Source: Naegleria lovaniensis
Taxonomy: Eukaryota > Heterolobosea > Eutetramitea > Acrasida > Naegleriidae
Length of the DNA stretch: 64,000 nucleotides
Assembly (NCBI RefSeq): GCF_003324165.1
Contig: NW_025407847.1
Coordinates: forward strand, 92,219 to 156,218
Direction of reading: 5' to 3'
The notes beneath the pieces are model-generated. The model was not told the origin of the DNA. It saw nothing but the letters and a program-made list of their open reading frames with translations, and made no database searches. How positions within the stretch are numbered: the stretch's first letter is position 1; every line of letters begins with the position of its first letter. Positions 62,501-64,000 of the stretch are shown piece by piece. Made by a program: the position numbers and the translations under genes.

Positions 62501-63160
62501 GATTGGATAACCAATCTTATGAGCACATTCGAGTGCTTCGTTCTCTGAAGTGATGCAACACTCCAAATAGATATCTTCAGGAATTGGCAAACCATCTTTA
62601 GCGATGTCATAGGAAACATGACTTCCAGACCAAGGAATGCAAGGAACTCCAGCAGCTTGAGCCAAAATTGTGGAAGAAATCTTGTCTCCGAGAGCTTCCA
62701 TTGGCAATGCGTCAGGACCAATGAAAGAGATTTTTCGTTTAGTTTGAGAAAGAGAGAAAGGTAATTCTGGATTTTCACTCGCGTGACCCCAGCCAGGCCA
62801 AACAGCATCACACATGTATTGTTCGGCAATGTCTACAATTAATTTGACATTGCTGTAATTGTTGAAATTGGATTCACCAGGAACTTTCACCAACTCGTCA
62901 GCTAATCTGACATACTCTGCATTGGCCTGAATGTCTTCAGGAGTTGCCATTACTACAAATTTAATGTCATCGGCTCTGCCAAAAACTTCGTTGCACCACT
63001 TTCTCATTGAACGAATTCCTTTAACAGCTGCAATACCGTTGTTGGCTATCAGGATCTTCTTAATTGGTTTATTTCCTCCCATCACCCGAACGTATTCTTC
63101 AATGTTGGCAAAGAATCCACGATTGGACTGTGTATCCACAACTGGACTTTGAGCAGACAT
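56510..63160 (-). CDS. ACC: Acetyl-CoA carboxylase, multidomain eukaryotic type
   Basis: Carboxylates acetyl-CoA to malonyl-CoA, the committed step of fatty acid synthesis. A single 6.65-kb exon, 2216 residues, typical of cytosolic homomeric ACC (about 2230-2350). Order: biotin carboxylase (about 20-540) with KKILIANNGIAAVKGIRSMR, ATP-grasp loop KASEGGGGKGIRKV, YSRDCSVQRRHQKIIEEGP and EVQVVADKHGN; biotin carrier with AELEVMKMIVTVYAP (biotinyl Lys near residue 702); a long central region; then the carboxyltransferase (about 1480-2080) with YNELTQEPIPSVL, YIAANSGARIGLADEVREL, PLEGSHYDFREM and FANWRGFSGGQRDMFDEIL. All motifs are intact. No chloroplast or mitochondrial presequence is evident. Confidence 0.98.
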   Translation of the reverse strand: MSAQSPVVDTQSNRGFFANIEEYVRVMGGNKPIKKILIANNGIAAVKGIRSMRKWCNEVFGRADDIKFVVMATPEDIQANAEYVRLADELVKVPGESNFNNYSNVKLIVDIAEQYMCDAVWPGWGHASENPELPFSLSQTKRKISFIGPDALPMEALGDKISSTILAQAAGVPCIPWSGSHVSYDIAKDGLPIPEDIYLECCITSENEALECAHKIGYPIMIKASEGGGGKGIRKVTNDTELKLGFQQVKIEVPGSPIFLMKLSSESRHLEVQVVADKHGNAIALYSRDCSVQRRHQKIIEEGPVTIAPKHVVDTMEAAAVTLAKSVNYSGAGTVEYLYEPTTQQVYFLELNPRLQVEHPVTEWITLTNIPSIQLQIAMGIPLYNMADIRRFFGVQLEELYSPSVNIDVNDASKRRPPVGHTIACRITAENPESGFQPTCGGVVELNFRTAPNVWGYFSIRSQGAVHAFSDSQFGHIFTHGSTREEARKSMLLALSELAIRGEIRTTAEYLQSLLKFDDYIDNRYTTAWLDGLIARKIKLEKPDTFLVVTCGALHTLHRMVSERAKNWILAVERGQVPSFDCVDVHYSIELIYENVKYQVDGVRSGPNKYTLALNGSTREAEFSELRDSGLLIIIDNESHVSYATEEPSGLRVLVDGKVCMFTKEFDPSQLRSTLSGKFIRYLVENGAHVKPNTPVAELEVMKMIVTVYAPLPGKVNHCLVDGTGVNQGDIIAMIDLDDKSQVKRSLPFEGQFPPSSSSSTTARVPPNRVVTSALEVIENLLAGYDYPSFIFNDKLSQAVTSLKKLGDRNVLIHVLIEKISVLRKFLPISLIKDVNNVLLKRKEQYDEYCCQDNDDHTHDVYNEDLIKELVTLFKNFENGLEGGKKDEFLQAAKPVYEIFDLFNSGYKQHAYNVLSKLLETYLETEKGFDTKGGKRKEAVWFDLREKHSDNLTKTYQIGLSHCRLRSKNKVIRSLLEVIEDLDMVKEFTPTLDELAAFVAPEYSDVAVAAKHILTTSRLPSKKRMKDEMEGYLKDGLEATDQQQKLACLKELIVKSNYSFDILLEFFSDPNEKIADLAAEVYIRKAYCTFDINIVKSASHGKYKTVEFNFMNTEKSTNSGSLKSDGIVGSISMDSLNTLSETEDNLGFGVMSIFDSLHDVDNYLPEVLKIFENNDDADHTNVLKVLLKWNQTITPNDTELVSALTTIMKKHSKQLEYNEIKRVTVVVEIQGRLPFYFTFRQRINYNEDPMYRHIEPTLAFQLFLKKLSNYDVNPYPCRDPSVHVFYGQKKKELGLNRYDYLNKRFFVRTLVLQGDIFTEENPEELQISELERYVVASINALEIAMADKNYAASYANHIFVNFLPEVVVKADMVGEIIERFQKVYGKRLWKLRVSEVEVRFTAKFSKTSQPQTFRFIARDDTAYNLTLDIYREEKDQNTGRTVYKTVVGEKKPLEGLDVNIPHPILQTVDQKRVIAHNNETSYVYDFPYLFERAIHGMWKEYNELTQEPIPSVLLQKVEYILNNETRKLVENPNKDAIGKNTCGMVVWKLTMYTPECRDGRDMILIANDITFQSGSFGVIEDEVFQLASEMARNLRIPRFYIAANSGARIGLADEVRELFKVEWTDPNDCTKGFKYLYLTEFDYEKLQKTHSVNATLIEVNDEKRWKIIDIIGKENGIGVENLRGSGMIAGETSRAYEEIFTMNYIAARSVGIGAYVNRLGQRIIQNRRAPILLTGAGALNKVLSREVYTSNLQLGGIQIMYPNGVSHLVAADDYRAIQQAMKWLQYVPKTIGSPLPVLKNLDDPEREIGFVPLEGSHYDFREMLVGKYLENNDEKSYLSGFFDKDSFFETLGGWAKNIIVARARLGGIPMGVIAVDTKTYEQVIPADPADSNSRERVVQKSGQVWYPDSAFKTAQAINDFNKGEQLPLMIFANWRGFSGGQRDMFDEILKFGSYIVDALTQYKQPVFVYIPPHGELRGGAWVVVDPMINNEVMEMFADEKSKGGILEASGIVEIKYRKQEIVATIQRLDEEYIRLSRELGSSEISLQEKDQIKLKMEKRVERLLPIYTQVAECFADLHDTPGRMKAKGVITEVVSWKNSRSYFYWRLRRKLLEFSLLNQLSDCVTENKISVKRQILREQVINNEQLWNNDKDFLSWVETNSHTVQQCIAKIRREKVKQDVATLCSGNADAVLEGLLSYLEHNSVDESLKEKLRKLL

Positions 63161-63944
63161 GATGATGAAAAAGTGTTGTTATTGCTGATTGATGATATCG
63201 GGTATTGATAATTGATGAAATAATAAGAGCCAATGAATGATTCCGCTACGTTGTTGTTCAAAATTGTTCTCTAAAGCAAGGATGATGATGCCGTACAGGA
63301 CGAATAGCCAAATCACCAAAGGAGAAATGATTTGTTCGGGATGAGAGCCTGTGAGGTTAAATTTTTTTGAGTAAAAGTTTTTATGAAAATCGCTGTTGGA
63401 AGCTTCTGTGAAAACGGGACCAATGAAGATGAACGTTGAAAAATGTCCATTTGTTAAACATCGGACAAGAATGTAGATCGTGGGCAGAGGAGAGAAATGA
63501 GAGAAGATGTGAAGGGAGTTTCCAGTTACTCTTCATCAGTGATAGACTTGGTGTTAGATGATCATAACACAGTGCAGTTCAATGATGATATGATCGGCCC
63601 CTTTCGAAGTGAAATTTCAAAGTAGCGTCCTCAGACACCACCACACAAATTATAGACAAATATCTAGTTTGAACCGAAGAGTCCTTTTAGGTGGATGGCA
63701 TAATAGAAGGTCAAAGAGAAATTCCCAGCTTTTCGAACATTTAAATTGGTGACAGCTTGAAGATTCAAAGGCAAAGAATGATCACAGACGAGGCCTCAAT
63801 TTGATGATATTGGCATTATCCAATAATGTGATCTCATATTTTTGTTAATTATTCCGAATTTGTTTGTGGTGAATACACTCCATCCTTAACAAAAGTATAA
63901 GATGCCTCTATCATCAGGATTGGTTTTTGCAACTCCAAAACAAT
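63161..63944. other. Upstream region of acetyl-CoA carboxylase
   Basis: 784 bases with the ACC 5' region. No open frame with support; no RNA gene recognised. Confidence 0.5.
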
Positions 63945-64000
63945 ATGATTGCTCAAACGACTCCAAGCAGAAATATAAATATTGAAGGAGAACGAGCCAT
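63945..64000 (+). CDS. Possible start of a gene running off the window
   Basis: An ATG at 63945 opens a frame that stays open to the window end (begins MIAQTTPSRNINIEGERA). Only 18 codons are visible, so this is weak; an upstream ATG at 63902 in another frame stops before the end. Confidence 0.25.
   Translation, partial: MIAQTTPSRNINIEGERA

Noticed and set aside
1-64000. Mobile elements, CRISPR arrays or integrated viral genes
   Set aside because: No terminal repeats, transposase or reverse-transcriptase motifs, spacer arrays or viral hallmark proteins were seen.

Overview
This window is nuclear DNA of an amoeboflagellate of the Naegleria type (Heterolobosea). The evidence is AT-rich, compact DNA with small GT-AG introns (about 44-230 nt) and A-rich start contexts. 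The gene set mixes actin-based motility (two near-identical actin copies, ARPC4), cilium genes (DNAL1, a TMEM17/216-type protein), a hemerythrin, and eukaryotic housekeeping genes. The species cannot be fixed from the sequence alone. A run of 10 N at 17240-17249 marks an assembly gap. No transposon, CRISPR array or viral gene was seen.

Layout. 1-5 kb: the 3' end of an actin gene, ARPC4, and a large NHL/EGF-repeat membrane protein. 5-17 kb: exocyst Sec8, a TPR protein with a possible mitochondrial presequence, a coiled-coil protein and a Tousled-like kinase carrying a SANT/Myb domain. 17-31 kb: an RCC1-family protein, ribosomal proteins uL15 (RPL27A) and uS14 (RPS29), inorganic pyrophosphatase, an unknown Q/N/S-rich protein, an MFS transporter, axonemal dynein light chain 1, a small cysteine-free secreted protein, a FAAP100-like candidate and a small heat-shock-domain protein. 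31-42.5 kb: four unidentified membrane proteins, SRP receptor alpha, eIF3i, a TFB1M-type rRNA dimethylase, a tRNA-Arg, a mitochondrial IF-3 and a tankyrase-type PARP interrupted by a stop. 42.8-46 kb: a complete actin gene, initiator tRNA-Met and 5S rRNA. 46-64 kb: an alpha/beta hydrolase, a second giant NHL-propeller membrane protein with a GPS-like juxtamembrane motif, a DNase I-fold phosphodiesterase, hemerythrin, a TMEM17/216-type protein, and a 2216-residue acetyl-CoA carboxylase.

The genes are not a pathway cluster. They read as an ordinary dense protist chromosome with many divergent and convergent pairs. Themes that recur are cytoskeleton and membrane traffic (actin, ARPC4, Sec8), cilium biogenesis (DNAL1, TMEM17/216 type), translation (uL15, uS14, eIF3i, SRPRA, tRNAs, 5S), mitochondrial gene expression (TFB1M, IF-3) and DNA/chromatin maintenance (TLK, PARP, FAAP100-like).

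Most notable observations: a GPS-like self-cleavage motif next to the membrane of an NHL-propeller protein; three unrelated genes whose first coding exon is exactly ATG; a SANT-TLK fusion; and two otherwise intact genes each broken by one in-frame stop. All gene models were spliced by eye using splice consensus, reading phase and protein family knowledge; none has transcript support here.
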